A stretch of DNA of 64,000 nucleotides from Niebla homalea (Eukaryota > Ascomycota > Lecanoromycetes > Lecanorales > Ramalinaceae). A program made the position numbers and the translations under genes. Shown one piece after another: positions 34,658-48,440 of the stretch. The notes beneath the pieces were generated by a model. That model was not told where the DNA came from. It saw only the letters and a program-made list of their open reading frames with translations, and did not search any database. Numbering within the stretch: position 1 is the first letter of the stretch; each line of letters begins with the position of its first letter. The stretch lies in contig JAHGAU010000008.1 in the NCBI GenBank assembly GCA_019925105.1, positions 496,001-560,000 on the forward strand, written 5' to 3'.

Positions 34658-34820
34658 TATTATATATAACGTACGTATACCAAGAGCTTATCGGGCACTA
34701 GCACCCAAAAAGGTATAGTGGCTTGGCGCGCACACTTATATTGCGCACCTTCATAGCTAGGTAGACACTTATGATACATATTACACCCACATTTTACCTC
34801 AGTACTTCCAGTACCTGACA
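34658..34820 (-). repeat. X2 5' LTR
   Basis: The outer (right) end CAGTACCTGACA is intact; the inner end is degraded (TATATATAACGTACGTATAC). Confidence 0.8.
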
Positions 34821-35924
34821 CGGATAAGCTTATTAAGAAAATATATAAAGTAATACGTAGGCTTAATTGGACATTATAACCCTAAGAAAGATCCTATTTA
34901 TTACGTTAACGTAATAAACTTTTTTATAAGTTTAAAGCTTAACGTAAATTATATAGATATATAGAAGTAATACGTTATATAGTTAAGCCGGTATATCGTT
35001 ATATTTAATTAAAGGCTTATAAGTTAATAGTAATCCTTAAAAAAGAAATAAAAAAATAATTATCTTAAGTCCTTACCGTAAAGGCAGAAATCGTTAAATT
35101 TAAAGTAAAAATAAGTACCGATATAACAATAACTTAACGTTAACGTTATTACGTTCTAAATAAAGAATAATACGGAAAAAAACCGGATTTCCTTTATTAA
35201 GTATCCCGTTAATTACTTTAAATTTAAGGGCTTTAAGATAAATAAAAATAAAAAAAAAGGATATAAAAATAAAGAAGGTATAATTTATTTTAATAGCGGT
35301 AATTAAAGGGTTAACTTTAATTCTAGAAAGTAAAAACTTTAAAGTATATTAAGGAGCCTTTTAACCCGTTAATATTAAAATCGGGTTAACCTTAAAATAA
35401 AAGAAGAATAAGAAAATAAAATTATTATATTCCGTTTAATTTATTAATATTTATCCGGCTTTAAAAGCGTAAAAAAGAAAAAAAAAAGAAGAAAAAGGAG
35501 AAAACTTATTATATTAACGTAATAACGTTATAAATTATTTTTATTTTCTTTACGTCTATTGTAAGTATTTAATATTTAACGTTTAAACGTTTATAATCTA
35601 TATATTATTAAATAATAATATAAGTATAATATTAAAGTTTTTAAGACGTTAATTAAACTATAATATATTTTAATCGATCCTTAATCGTTAATACTTTAAT
35701 TTTATTTCCTTTTAATTTAATATTAATTTATTAATAAGCGCCTTTAAGCATTTATAATTTATTTTTACGCTTTTATATTTACGGTATTATCGTATCCGTA
35801 AATTAATTATTATAATTATAATAAATAAATAAACGTTATTATAACGTTAATTATATTAAACATATTACGTCTTATTAAATAAAATTATAATAAATTTTTA
35901 ATAACTTATATAAAAGGAAAATAT

Positions 35925-35950
35925 TGATTGATTGATTGATTGATTGATTT
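35925..35950. repeat. (GATT)n tail of the LINE
   Basis: Six GATT-type units immediately inside the left TSD. On the minus strand this is the 3' tail of the LINE. Confidence 0.85.
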
Positions 35951-38900
35951 ATACTACGGGTCTAGCTAAGTTAATTCCGGCGTTCCTTAATACGCGGCCT
36001 TTTAGCCTTATTAATAACCGTAAAAACCTGATACTTATAACGTTAAAGTAAAAACCGGCGTTTACCAGGCTTTTACCCTTTATCCTTTAAGGTAAAGGAT
36101 ATTAACGGCCGTTTAAAGAATAATAATCTATTTATATACTTCCTATATTTTAACTCCCTTAAGAAAATCCGTAATATTACGATTATATTTTTATAAAGGT
36201 TATTTTTAAATTTATTACTCTTCCGTTCCTTTATATATTTATACTGCCTTAATCTTATATAATACCTTTAAATGTCCTTATTAATATTTATGCGTTTAAT
36301 ATATACCTTTTTTATATTATTATTACCGTTAATTCCTTTAAAAACTTTTAATAAGCGTTTATTATTATATTTTTACGGTTATAAAAGATACTTTCCGGTT
36401 TATATAATTAACGTAACCAATTTCTGCTCCTTCTTTTTTTCTTTAATTAATAACGGGCCTTCTCCGTAAGGTTTCTGGTAACCTTATTTATTTTTATAGT
36501 AAAATTAAATTATAATAATAATCCGGTAAATATTATAAATTTAATAATTATTTAAATACCCCGCTTTATAAATAATATTTAGCAATAATTATAAATATTA
36601 ACTTTTACGATAAATCTTAATTTAACTTCTATAAATAAAGGATAAGAAATAAAAATATATATAACGTTTTACTTTTTTTATCCATATTTATATCCGGCGT
36701 TTATCCGATTTCCGGTATATATAATAAATAGGAAGTAAATTAAACCGTTTTTATTTATTTAGAATTAAATTATTAATATATTATTATTTTTCCTTATAAT
36801 ATTATAATAATAGAGATACTTATTAATAATCTTTTTATTATTAAGGGCTAAATAATAATAACTTTAAAGTATAAAGTCCCTATATTTCCGTTAACGCTTA
36901 ATCTACTTTATTATAACTTATAAAGTAATCGTTATAACCTTTATTCTTTAAATCCCTTTAATCTCGGTTTCTTTTACGCTTAACGGGAGTTTATACCCGT
37001 TTAAATTAGCCTCCGGGATATTAATAAAATTAACCTTTTTTTCCGCTTATTCTTATTTTATCTTAATAAGAAAAAAGATAAATATCTTTAATTTACTCTT
37101 TTTAACTTTAAACTTATTAAGATTCTAACGGATCTATCCGTTTCTTATTATTATAATTAAGTATATATATTTTTTTAATTTTACTTAAGCGATTATTTAA
37201 TTTAATAAGATTTTAATCGGCGGTATAAAAACTTTAAATTTTAATACCGGGATAAAGGTTACTTTATAAGTACCGTTAATTATTTTTAAATATTAATTCT
37301 GGACTTTCTATAATATTTAGATAAGCTTTTTCTTATATCCCGGAGTACTTTTAAATATATATTAAATAACTATAGCGTATATTATAGTTAACTTTATTAT
37401 AGCCTGGTAAATAATCCGGGCCTTCTATAACGTAACTCCCTATATTGATACGGTAAAATAAATAAGGCCCTTTTCCTATAAAGTTATCTTTTTTTAAACC
37501 TTTTTTATATAATCCTTTTAATTAAACTTTTTATTTACTTAAAGGTTAAGGACTTTAATACTGGTATTTAGCTTTACCGTAACTTTATTTAAATTTATTA
37601 TAACTATTATATTATATAGCTTTAAGCTTTTAATTATATAAATAAATTTATACTTATACGGCGCGAATTAAGCTTAGTGGGTTTTTACTTACCGAAAATA
37701 GACTTTATAAACCTATTTTAATTCTAAATAATTTATATATATAAAGGTATTATAAATTAAGAGGTAAATATTATTAATAAAGTTTTTAACTTAAACCTTC
37801 TATCTTAACTTAATAAGCTCCTTAATTAATAAACCGTTAAAGAATAAAAATAATATAAAAGAAATAGGCAATCCTTAAGGAATCTTTATTATAATAGGCT
37901 TTATTAAGCTTATCTTTTATTTTAAGTTAATTAATATAGCTTAATCGTTTAAGAAACTCTTTATTTACTTAATTAAAAAAAGTAATATCCTTTTCTTCTT
38001 TAAGTTATATAATAACCTTTAATAATTTATTTTATTAAAAATATTTATAATATTAAAAGAAAGAAGACTTATAATATATTTCTTCTTATAACCTTATACC
38101 ATATATATATTATTAATTAATTTTTTAAAAACTATTTCTATTAACCGATTTTTTTTTTTTACTTTTATTTATTAATTAAAAAGAAGTCCATAATTCTTTA
38201 TATAATTATTAAGGATCCTTATTATTATTATTTTTAAAGTTTTCCTTAACGTATATAAGAGTATAATAAATTTATAAGACTTTACCTTAAAGTAATCCGG
38301 CTTAATAAACTTTTTAAGGATAATCGTCTTTATTTCCTTAAACTTACGCGGGTAATAGTTAACGTTAAAATATATTTAAAAGAAATAAGTAAAGATCTTT
38401 TTAAAAAATAAGGTTATTATTATTAAGAATTTATTAAGAATCTTATTTGGTTTTAAGGCTTTATTTTTCTTTAATTTATTAATCGTTTTAATTATTATAT
38501 CTTATATTATTATTTTATTTATTAATATAGGGTTAAGGTATAAAGTACCGTTAATATCGTTTAGGTTAACTTTTAATAAAAAGGGGAAAAATGCTTTTTT
38601 AAGGATTTTAATTTTATTATTAAAAATATTAATTAATATATTATCGGGTTTCTTAAGGGGCGGGAATTTAAAAATAAACTTTAATTTCTTATTTTATTCT
38701 TTATTATATTTTATTAACTTTTAAATATTATAAGGTAAAACTATTAAGTTATATATTATAGATTAAAAGTATATTTATTTAATTTTCTTAATAATTTTCT
38801 CTTTTTCCTTTTAAGTAATTTTTAATTAATTAAGTGTCTTTTGGTTCCTATATTTAAAAGCTTATTTAATTAGTTTTTTCATTTTTATAATTACGGTTAT

Positions 38901-41762
38901 ATATTTTTTATTTTAATAAGTTTTAGCTTTTTAAGAGGGTTTTATTATTAAGATAATCTTATTGATTACTTTATTTAATACCTTTATTATTTACTCTATA
39001 AAGAAATTAATCCGGTCTTTATTATTTAATTAAAGGAGGTCCGTAAATTATACTATTATTTCCCCTGCTTTTATATAAACCTTTATTTCCTTAACCGTTT
39101 TTTACGCCTTTTTTATTAATAATAATATAAACGTATTAATAATTTAATTTAAGGTTATTTATATTAATATATAATTTAAATTATATTTTAAGTCCTTTTA
39201 TAATTTATATATTACGACTATATTAATAATCTTTTCCGTATTAAAAATTAGATTAATTATCGTTTTAAACTTATAATTCTTTTATATAATAATCCCTTAT
39301 AATATTAATAATAAAAAATTAATTTAAATAATAATTAATAATAAATTATCCGATTTAATGTAATTTATTATATACCCTTTTTTATTTTATATATAATAAT
39401 ATAGGTTAAAGTTTTTAAGTAATATATATTTATTTAAAGTAATTAAAACCTTTTTAAGTAATAATATTATAAAAGGTTTTTCCTTATTAACCGGTAGCGG
39501 GTTATATATATTATAAATATTAAAATCGCCCTTTAAGTCTTTTTCTTTTATAATATAGAATATATAAAAATTTTTATTATAATAAATAATATCCTAGTTA
39601 TTTACGTTAAGCCGTTTATTTATAAAGAAATATATTTTAATCGTCTTATCCCCTTTAAAAGTTAAATAAAACCTTTTTTCTGGGTTAATAAATAAATATA
39701 TATATAGGTTATATAATAATTCCTATATTATTATAACGTTAACGTTTTTAACTTCTTTAAACTTAAATATTAATATTATAATTTTAATTCTTTCGTTACG
39801 GATATTATATTATATTATTCTTAAAAACGTTAATATATTATATATTAACCTTTATAAAGGTTCCCTTTTTTATATTTATTTAAATTATAAATTTCTTATT
39901 AAAATTAAACGTTTTTTAACTTAATACCTTCTTAATTATTATTAAAGATATAGGATAACCAGCCTTTAAAGTTAGGATTATAAAAAGTTTTTTCTTTTTT
40001 ACCGTTATTTATCCTTTATTATTTAATTAATTAAGCTTATATTTTAAAGTTATTTTTAATTAATTTATTAAATTAATTTCATACGTATTATACCGTTAGA
40101 TTTTCGCGGTTATCCGGGTCTTTTTACGTTTAATTTCTTTAACTTTTATTATATATTTAGAATCCTATATTGGGTATTTTTCCTTATTATACGTAACGTA
40201 TTTAAGCGTACTTTTTATAAGCTTTTTAATTATTAATTCTATATATTTATAAGTATTATAATTTTTAATATAAACCGTATATTTTATAATATTAAAATAT
40301 TTTATAATAATATATTTATAACCTTAATACTTAAAATATTAATAAATATTAACCGCCTTATCTTATAGTTAAGTTATTTTAAGAAATCCTTTTTTAATAA
40401 TCTTTTTATTTAAGACGTTATTATATATTTTTATTAACGTTACGCTTAATATAACGGTAAAATACCTTTTTATACGTTTTAAAAAATTAAGTTTTTTTAT
40501 CATCGGCGGAAGTTTATAATTAATAATTTTAAGCCTTAAATAAAGAACCGTATTTTTCCTTTTTATATTCCTTAATATAACCTTTTTCTCGGCTTCTTTA
40601 AAACGTAATAAATATATTTTATTTATTATAACGGTAAACGATTACCTTAAAACTTTAATTAACTTATATTTTCCCTTATTAATTTAAACTTTAAACCTTT
40701 TTAAACTTTTTTTCGTTTTTAAAGATATTATATTAAGGAGAATATTTTTATTTTAGTTTATATACCGTAATAATTTATTTTATTAATAATTTTATTATTA
40801 TTTTAAAAACCTTTATTAATTATAACGGGTTTATTTTTATCGTTATATTCTTTTTTTTATTATTAAATAAGCGGATTATTATTATCTTTATTTTTTTAAT
40901 ATGGCCGTTTTCTTTTCCGTTATCCTCTTATTCTTTACTATGGGTACCCTTTTTATTACCTTTATCGCTTAATTTTCTTTTATTTAAGGGGCTACCGTTT
41001 TTATATTTTCGCTTTATATACTTAATTTTAAGCCGTTATCTTTATTTTTTATTAATGCCTTTACTCCCGCCCCTTAAGAGCCTTATAAGTGCTCCGCCTT
41101 CCTTAACTTTATTCTTATTTTTATATAAAAATCCTTTATGTTTTTTAATTTAATTTATAATATCGGCTAAATCTTTAATATAATATCCTTTTATTTTACC
41201 GTAAGGAGTCCTTTTAAGGTCTTTATTGTTTCCTTTACCGCCTTTTCATTTTCCTTTATTAAGCAACGTATTATCTTTGCTTTTTACTTTTAATCCCTTA
41301 AAGTTCCGTTTTCTTTATTAGTTTTATTTCCCTTTTATATATTTTTAATAATACTTTTACCGTAATCTTCCTACCTTTTCCTTCCGCTTATATTTTTCGT
41401 TATTAATATTATACCGGCCTTTTTACTCCCTTATTTACTTATTATTTCCGTATTATTATTATACGTTTTACGCGTTTTAATATGCGTATTTTATTAACCT
41501 TAATTCCTTTATTTATTTTAAGTGTTATCCGGCTTATTATTATTATATTATTTATACGTATTGTTACCGTTTCTATTAATATAAACTACTTGCCCGTTTA
41601 TTATTTTATTCTTAATTATTATATTACTTTTACTTATCGCACTTAATATACTCCCCTCACTATCGTTAAAGCTATATATATACGTATCGTTTTGGATCTC
41701 TGGGGTCCCTTTGTTCGTCGCCATCTTCCCGTTATAATATCTAAATAATTCAGGCCGTAATC
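35925..41762 (-). mobile_element. Tad1-like LINE (non-LTR retrotransposon), RIP-degraded, nested in Y
   Basis: 5838 bp, flanked by a 13 bp TSD (AAAAGGAAAATAT at 35912-35924 and 41763-41775). The 3' end, on the left, is a (CAAT)n-type simple repeat tail, as in many fungal LINEs, and there are no LTRs. On the minus strand an ATG at 41724 opens a short ORF1 start (MATNKGTPE). Near 38100-38450 the frame resembles the finger region of LINE reverse transcriptases, with KIILKK- and KSYKFIILLYTL-like strings. Stops are frequent throughout, so it is dead. The endonuclease and RNase H could not be placed. Confidence 0.8.
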
Positions 41763-41959
41763 AAAAGGAAAATATATCAATAAAGTAAATTGCGATATTA
41801 ATTATTATATATAGTTATTAATTATAATATAAAACTTTTAATTATTACGGCGTTAACTTTATATCTGTCTTTTTTTCTTTTATATTATTTTATCATATTA
41901 CTTTTATAGCTTTTATACGTTACTTAAATTACCCATTAAAACTTATTAATTATATTTAA

Positions 41960-43244
41960 AGCTTTAATTAAGCTATTTAACTTTATATTAAATATCCCGG
42001 AAGTTTTTAATATAATCCGTAATTTCTTCGATTTCTTATTTTTCTTTATTATTAATAAATTTTAAGGAATATATTATTGTTTTTACCGTTTTATTATTAA
42101 CTTAAGTATAATATAGCTTAAGAAAAGAAATATAAATCGTAAAATAGATACAATAATTTATAAAGAAAAAAAGGCGGTACGCTTATTATTTAATCTTATT
42201 ATTAATTTTAAAGGGTTTAATAAATCGAAATATAAATTTCTTACTTAATTACTTAAGTTTAAAATTCTTAATATTTAATATTATTAAATCGCCGATATTA
42301 TATAACTTTAATTAATATTTTTTATTATAAATTTATTTAATTAATCTTAATATACGGCGTTATTATTCCGTTAATTTTTTATAAATATTATTTAAAATTT
42401 TAACTCTTTTTTTTATTACGGGTACCTCCTCTTTAATAGGTTTATCCTTAAACTTAAAGTAGATTTTAAGAATATATCCATAATTAACGTAAAAAGGGCT
42501 ATATTTTAAACTTAAATAATATATATTTATATAAAAATATTTAATTATAGGTAATAAATTTACTTAATTCGCTTACTTTAAGCCGGTAAATATTTTTAAG
42601 TATTACTTTATTCTTTAATTTTAACGTTTAATTTATTTATTAATTTAAAAATAAAATACGATATTAAGTTTACGTATTATTTTTAAATAGTAATATATTA
42701 AACCTTATTAATTACTTATAAAAATAAAGTTTCTATTGATAACGATCCCGTTTAATACGTTATATTTAAGGAAATCCTCCTTAAATAATAATTTAATTAA
42801 TATAACGGCGTTTATACTCTTTATTATAGGTAAATAACGATATATCTTTATATAACGGTTTATAATTATTAAGATCGAATCGTAAACTTACTTTTTACGT
42901 TTATTAAAGGGTAAATTAATAATAAAATCTATAATTAACTTTTTTAAGGCTATATTGGGGGAAAGAATTAAGTTAATTCGCTATAGGGATAATAGCGGTA
43001 TATTTTAATTCTTTAATATATATTATATATCTTAACGTAATCCGTTACTTAGACTTTTAAACCGTCTTAATAATATTTCCGGATTAATAACTTATAAGTT
43101 TTATTAACGTTAAAGTAACCCGTTAACTTATTATTATAATATTTATTAATTAATTCCTTTTAAACTATTCCGTTTTTAAGGACGTATAGTTAATTATTAT
43201 ACTTAATAAGGTTAATTAGGTTAATATTTTAAACTTCGTTAAAT
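41960..43244 (-). pseudogene. Y integrase and chromodomain remnant
   Basis: The minus-strand reading from 43244 gives an H2C2-like segment (KTYKLLIRKYYY), then the integrase core start (LIIDFIINLPFNKRKK), INRYIKIYRYLPIIKSINAV and KYNVLNGIVINR. Near 42000 a chromodomain-like string follows. Glycine, tryptophan and aspartate positions are replaced as expected from G-to-A changes. The right edge is cut by insertion of G1. Confidence 0.8.
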
Positions 43245-43249
43245 TATAA

Positions 43250-43609
43250 TGTTAGCAGCTAGCGCCATCTCTACGCCGGCGCCACAGTGGTGCGCCATAC
43301 TGCTGCGCCAAGGTAGGCCGTTAGGCCTTGGTAAAGGGCCTTGGTAAAGGGCCTTGGTAAAGGGCCTTGGCAAAGGGCCTTAATATACGTTATTTATAAG
43401 CCGTAGCTTAATAGGCGTAAAGCGGGGTAGTTATTACCTTTACCTTAAGTAAAGGTTATACCCTAGTTTTTTCTAAGTTCCTTAAGAATTAATCTTATTA
43501 TTAATCTATTTATTAAAGTAATACTTAAGTATTTAAACCGTAGCGTTACGTCTTTTATATTTATTTTTATTAATCCCGCCGGCGTATTATTAACGGAATT
43601 AATATAATA
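43250..43609 (+). repeat. G1 5' LTR (360 bp)
   Basis: Begins TGTTAGCAGCTAGCGCC and carries about five 13 bp units of GGCCTTGGTAAAG (43324-43380). The outer end is intact, while the inner end is AT-shifted (CGTATTATTAACGGAATTAA). It also contains TAGCTTAATAGG, which fits a Pol III A-box pattern. Confidence 0.88.
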
Positions 43610-43899
43610 TTCTAATTCTTCTTTTTTATTAAGGAGAAAACTTAACGTTACCGTTATAATAAATACTTAATTAATTTAATAAACTTTAAAATAAAAAAAT
43701 AATATTTATCTTTTAATTAAGAACCCCCTTATTATAGTTAAGTAAATTAAAGCGGTAGAGTACCGCCGTAATATTATAATTTAATAAGTTTAACTCTTAG
43801 AATTATAGTTTAAAGTTAATTGGCTTAAGGTTAAAAATTATACTTATTAAGAATATATATTTAATTGCGTTAATACGTAATATAAAAGTTTATGTTCTA

Positions 43900-46800
43900 A
43901 GATTTTCCTCCGTATTAACCCTATTATAAACTTTTATATTGACGGCGTATTATTAACGGTTTTTATCCTGCCCCGTAAGGATAAGTTTTTTTATTTAGAA
44001 AAATTTAAGTTATATTAAAATAAATCTAAAAGTAAATATTAAACGTGGTTTATTAACTTAAAGAGATAATTTATATTTTATTTTAAGTACTTCTTTACCG
44101 AAAGAAAAAAAATAATTTTTTATTTAAAGTTTATTTTTTATAAAATTTTTAATTTACCGGACGAGGAAATTAATAGAATAAGTTATTAAAAACTTAAAGA
44201 TAAGTTCTTAAACTTAATAATTAATCCGGAAAATTACCGGTTTACTTATTATAAGCGGTTTAAGAATATTAAATAACGCTTTAATTAAAAAATAACATAA
44301 TTCTATAATACTTTAAAGATTATAAAAAAGGACTTATTATTATTATTAAATAAGTTTTATATTTATATATTCTTTATAAAGTTTTTACCGGAGCTTAAAA
44401 TTAAAATCCTTATAATTAATAAAGTATTAAGAACTTAAAACAATATTATAATAACGGTAATTATATAAAAAAATAACTTAAAACGTATTATTAATAATAA
44501 TTAAAAAGTTAATAAGGGTAAATCCCTTAAAAATAGGGTATTTAAATTTAGTTCCGACGGCTTAAAGCCGGTATATATTTTTATTAAAATTAATTTTTAT
44601 GGTTAAAAATATAAAATTATATTTAAAAACTTTAATACCGCCCTTAAAGTAAATAAGAATATTAAGTATTATATATATTATAAAAAGGGTTATTATATAT
44701 CCGATTACCTTACCGTTTTATAAAATAAGGTTTTAATAATAAGCGTAAAATCCCGTAAAAAAATAATATATTAAAAAACGATAAAGTTTTAATAACGTTT
44801 TAAAGTTAAAGTTAATAAAAAGATAATTAAAGGTATACCCGGCTTTTATTATTAAAAGCTAAATAAATTTTTAGGATAATCCTTAATTATTAAATATATT
44901 AATTAATATTAAAGTTTAAGTAAATTTAATTTTATAAATATATACGGTTTAATAAGACTTATAGTTAACTTCCGCCGTCTTACCGTAAACGGCTTTTCTT
45001 AATAATAAATAAATCTTTTATTATAATATTTATTAATTATAATATTATTTAATTAATAATTAAGGGTAATAAAAGTAATATAAAATACTTTTCTACGTTA
45101 TTAATTAAAAAGGTTTAAACGTAATCCTTAATTTATTAATTTTACGTATTTTATAAATAATAATCGATCCGGCGGTAAATAAATAACGCTTTAAAATTAA
45201 TTCTTATAAATTATAAATTAATAACGTTTATAATTTCAGTTAGAATTTAACGGAAACCAATAAGGTTTTTATAATTATTTATATTAACGTAATAACGGAA
45301 CGCTTAAAAGTACCGTAAATCCCTTAAAGTAATTTAATATATATAAATATTATAAAAGACTTTATTAACCGGAACGTCTTAAAAAAATTAAATAAATATA
45401 TAAATATCTTTTTTAATAATATAATTAATACCTTATTTAAATTAAAATAGGGGATTATATTATTAACTTAAATAATAAAAAGTTATTATATAGTCCCTTA
45501 TATAATTTATCTTGGATAAAGTTAACGGAATTCTAGCGGTATCTTAAAGATATTATAACCCGGGGTTAAATTTATTACTTAACGTTACTTATAAATATTC
45601 CGATCCTTTTTATATTTAAGAAGGATAATAACCTTTATCTTTATATCGATTACCGTAGGTTAAATATGGTTATAATTAAAAATCGATATTTATTATTTTT
45701 AATTACCGAAACTTTTAATTAATTAAATAATTTTAAATGGTTTATTAAATTAAACTTTAAGGATATTTATTATTGGTTACGGATTAAGTCCGGCGATAAA
45801 TAAAAAATAATATTCTATATATATTACGGCCACTTTAAGTATCTCGTTATACCGTTTAAGTTAATTAACGTCCCGATAACCTTTTAAACTTATATTAACC
45901 GTACCCTTATTAACCTTATTAATATAATTTATATAATTTATTTAAATAATATTTTAATATTTAATAAAAATCCGGCGGACCATTAACGTTATATTTAATA
46001 AATCCTTAAGTAACTTTATTAATTTTAACTTTATATTAATTTTAAGAAATATTAATTTAATATTACTTAAATAAAATTCTTAAAATTTATTATTTTTATT
46101 AAAAAGATTTAAATAAATTAAGAGCATATTTAAATTATTAAAGATTAATTTACCCTGAAAACTTACCAGGAAATATAAGTCTTTTTAAGCTTTATAAATT
46201 TTTATTATTATTTTATTTATAAATATTTAAGGATAATTAAGCTTTTAATTAATTTACTTAAAGATAATAAAGAAAGGAAGAAGGTTAACTTATTAAAGTA
46301 GAATAATACGGTTAATACGGCGTTTTACCGGTTCTATAAGATATTTATTAATATACTATTATTCTATTATTTTAACTTAAAATAAAAAATATAAATAAAA
46401 ATTAATATATCCAATTTTATTATTATAAGTATCTTATCTTAATAATTTAAGGAGGGTTATTAATGTTTAATTATATATTAATTTAGAAAAATAGCTTTTA
46501 TTAAATAGAATTATAAAACGTATAATTAAAAGCTTTTTATTATCGTTATAACGTTTAAGTAATAATAGTATTATTTAAAAGGGAACTTTAAAGTTATTTA
46601 AGTATAAATAGATTATAATAACCTTTAAGGATTTATAAAATAATTAATATTAAGCTTACGTTAAATTAAATAAGCCTTAAAACTTATTAATTATAACTTT
46701 AAAATATTTTATTATTAAGGTAAAATAAACCTTATTAATCCTTTATTAAAATATTTAAATTATAAAGGAGTTTTATTTTTTAATATTATTTTATTATTTA

Positions 46801-48440
46801 CTTTATAAAATAAATTCGTATTTTAATCCGATAAATTAATAAAGCGCTGGCGGACGGCGGTTATTAATTATTAATTATTATTTGCTTTAAGAAATATTTA
46901 GGTTATTATTCCGCGAAAAAAGATTTAATAATTATTTAAAAAATTTTATAAGGAATTTAAGCCGATTAAATTACTTATTAAGGATTTATAAATTAACGAT
47001 ACGTTTATATATAAAATTAAGGATAATAACGTAACGTTAACGTATTCTTATTAAAATCGTAATAATACTTAAAAACTTAATCTTAATAACCTTATTATTT
47101 ATAAGGGTTATATATATATCTTTTAAGATAAAGCGGTTAAAGAAAAACTGATTAATAAGTATTATAATAACCTATTAACGGGCTACTTTAAAATTAAAAA
47201 GACTTATAAATTCTTAACCTATAAATATTATTAAAATAGTTTAAAGGTTTAAATCAATAATTATATTAAAACGTACGATATTTATTAAAGGATTAAGGTA
47301 TTATGTTACCGCTTTTATAACGAGCTTACTTTACTTTTTTAACCGGCTGTACCTTAAAAAAAAACTTAATATAAACTTTATTACCGGTTTACCCGTAAGT
47401 AAAGTTAAAAATAACGTCTATAATTTAATTTTGATAATCGTAAATAAATATATAAAGATATATAGATATTTTCCCGTTATAAAATAAATCAATATTATTA
47501 CGTTAATAAACCTTTTTTTTTTTTTTAAAGAAATTATATTACGCTATAATATACCGGCTAAAATCGTAATTAATTAAGGGTCTTTATTTATTAATAAATT
47601 CTAAAGTTTAATATATTATTACGTAAAAATAAAGCGTAAATTAAATACCGCTTTTTATTTATAAATAAATAATTAAATAAAGCGTTAAAATTAAGGTCTT
47701 AAATAATATTTAAGGACATTTATTAGTTTTAAATAAATAAATTAAATAGAATTATTCTTTTTAACTAAATTTACTTATATAAACTTAAAATACTTAACTT
47801 TAAGCTATAACCTTTTTATAATAATATATAATTATAATTTAAATATTTATTTTAAATTTAAGGATAAACCTATAAAAAAGGAAATATTTATAATAAAAAA
47901 TAAAGTTAAAATATTATATAAAATATAATTAATATTAACGGATTAATAATATTATATTATTAAATTAACTTAAAAAATATATAATAAGAAATATAAGTTA
48001 AAATTATATAACGTTAATAATTTAATAATATTAAATATTAAAAACCTTAAGTTAAAATAATTAAATAAGAAACTTACGTTTTAATTTATAGGACCCTTTA
48101 GAATTAATAATAAAATTAAAATATAAGTATACCGTTTATTCTTTCTTATTATTTATTAAATTTATTTTATTATTTATATTTTTTTTTTTAAAGTTTTATT
48201 ATATTTATATTAATAATTAAACGGCGGAAGTTATAATATAAATACTTAAATTAATTAATAATAAAGAGGAATAAATAATTAAAGAAATTATTAATAGGGT
48301 TAAGAATAAAAAAAGCGTTTAATATTAGGTTAAATAAATTAATTAAGGCTTTAAATATAACCAGTAAATACCAGAAGCGGACTTAAAGTATTCTTAAGAA
48401 CTACGGGAATAATATAACGAAATAATACGGAGTAAAAGGA
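43900..48440 (+). pseudogene. G1 gag-pol remnant (RT, integrase, chromodomain)
   Basis: No frame is open. Visible blocks: the zinc knuckle position at about 44670; RT with LYIDYR near 45640 and VYLNNILIFNKNPAD near 45940 (the catalytic YxDD aspartates read as Asn); an integrase core near 47360-47700 (LITGLPVSK-like start, NIPAKIV); and a chromodomain near 48320-48430 ending IPEADLKYS, with TAA where Trp codons are expected. TGG-to-TAA and GAT-to-AAT changes are what RIP makes. The chromodomain places it among chromoviruses. Confidence 0.85.

Larger units (their letters stand above)
32698..34820 (-). mobile_element. Small LTR retroelement X2 (2123 bp), nested in Y
   Basis: Direct repeats of 163 bp at 32698-32860 and 34658-34820 are flanked by the TSD CGGAT (32693-32697, 34821-34825). 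Read on the minus strand it starts TGTCAGGTACTGG, and its first 470 bases match X1. The middle has a plus-strand stretch (about 33400-34300) that looks like decayed gag-type coding sequence, but this could not be confirmed. Confidence 0.82.

Noticed and set aside
29247..34820. A DNA transposon with about 480 bp terminal inverted repeats
   Set aside because: The two outer blocks are inverted copies, but each also has a direct partner of equal length with its own TSD (AATTT and CGGAT). They are better explained as two LTR elements, X1 and X2, in opposite orientation, with the Y LTR lying between them.
36272..36469. 65-codon hydrophobic ORF in the LINE
   Set aside because: Lies antisense in degraded LINE sequence; the Leu/Phe/Tyr-rich content is what AT-rich DNA encodes by chance.
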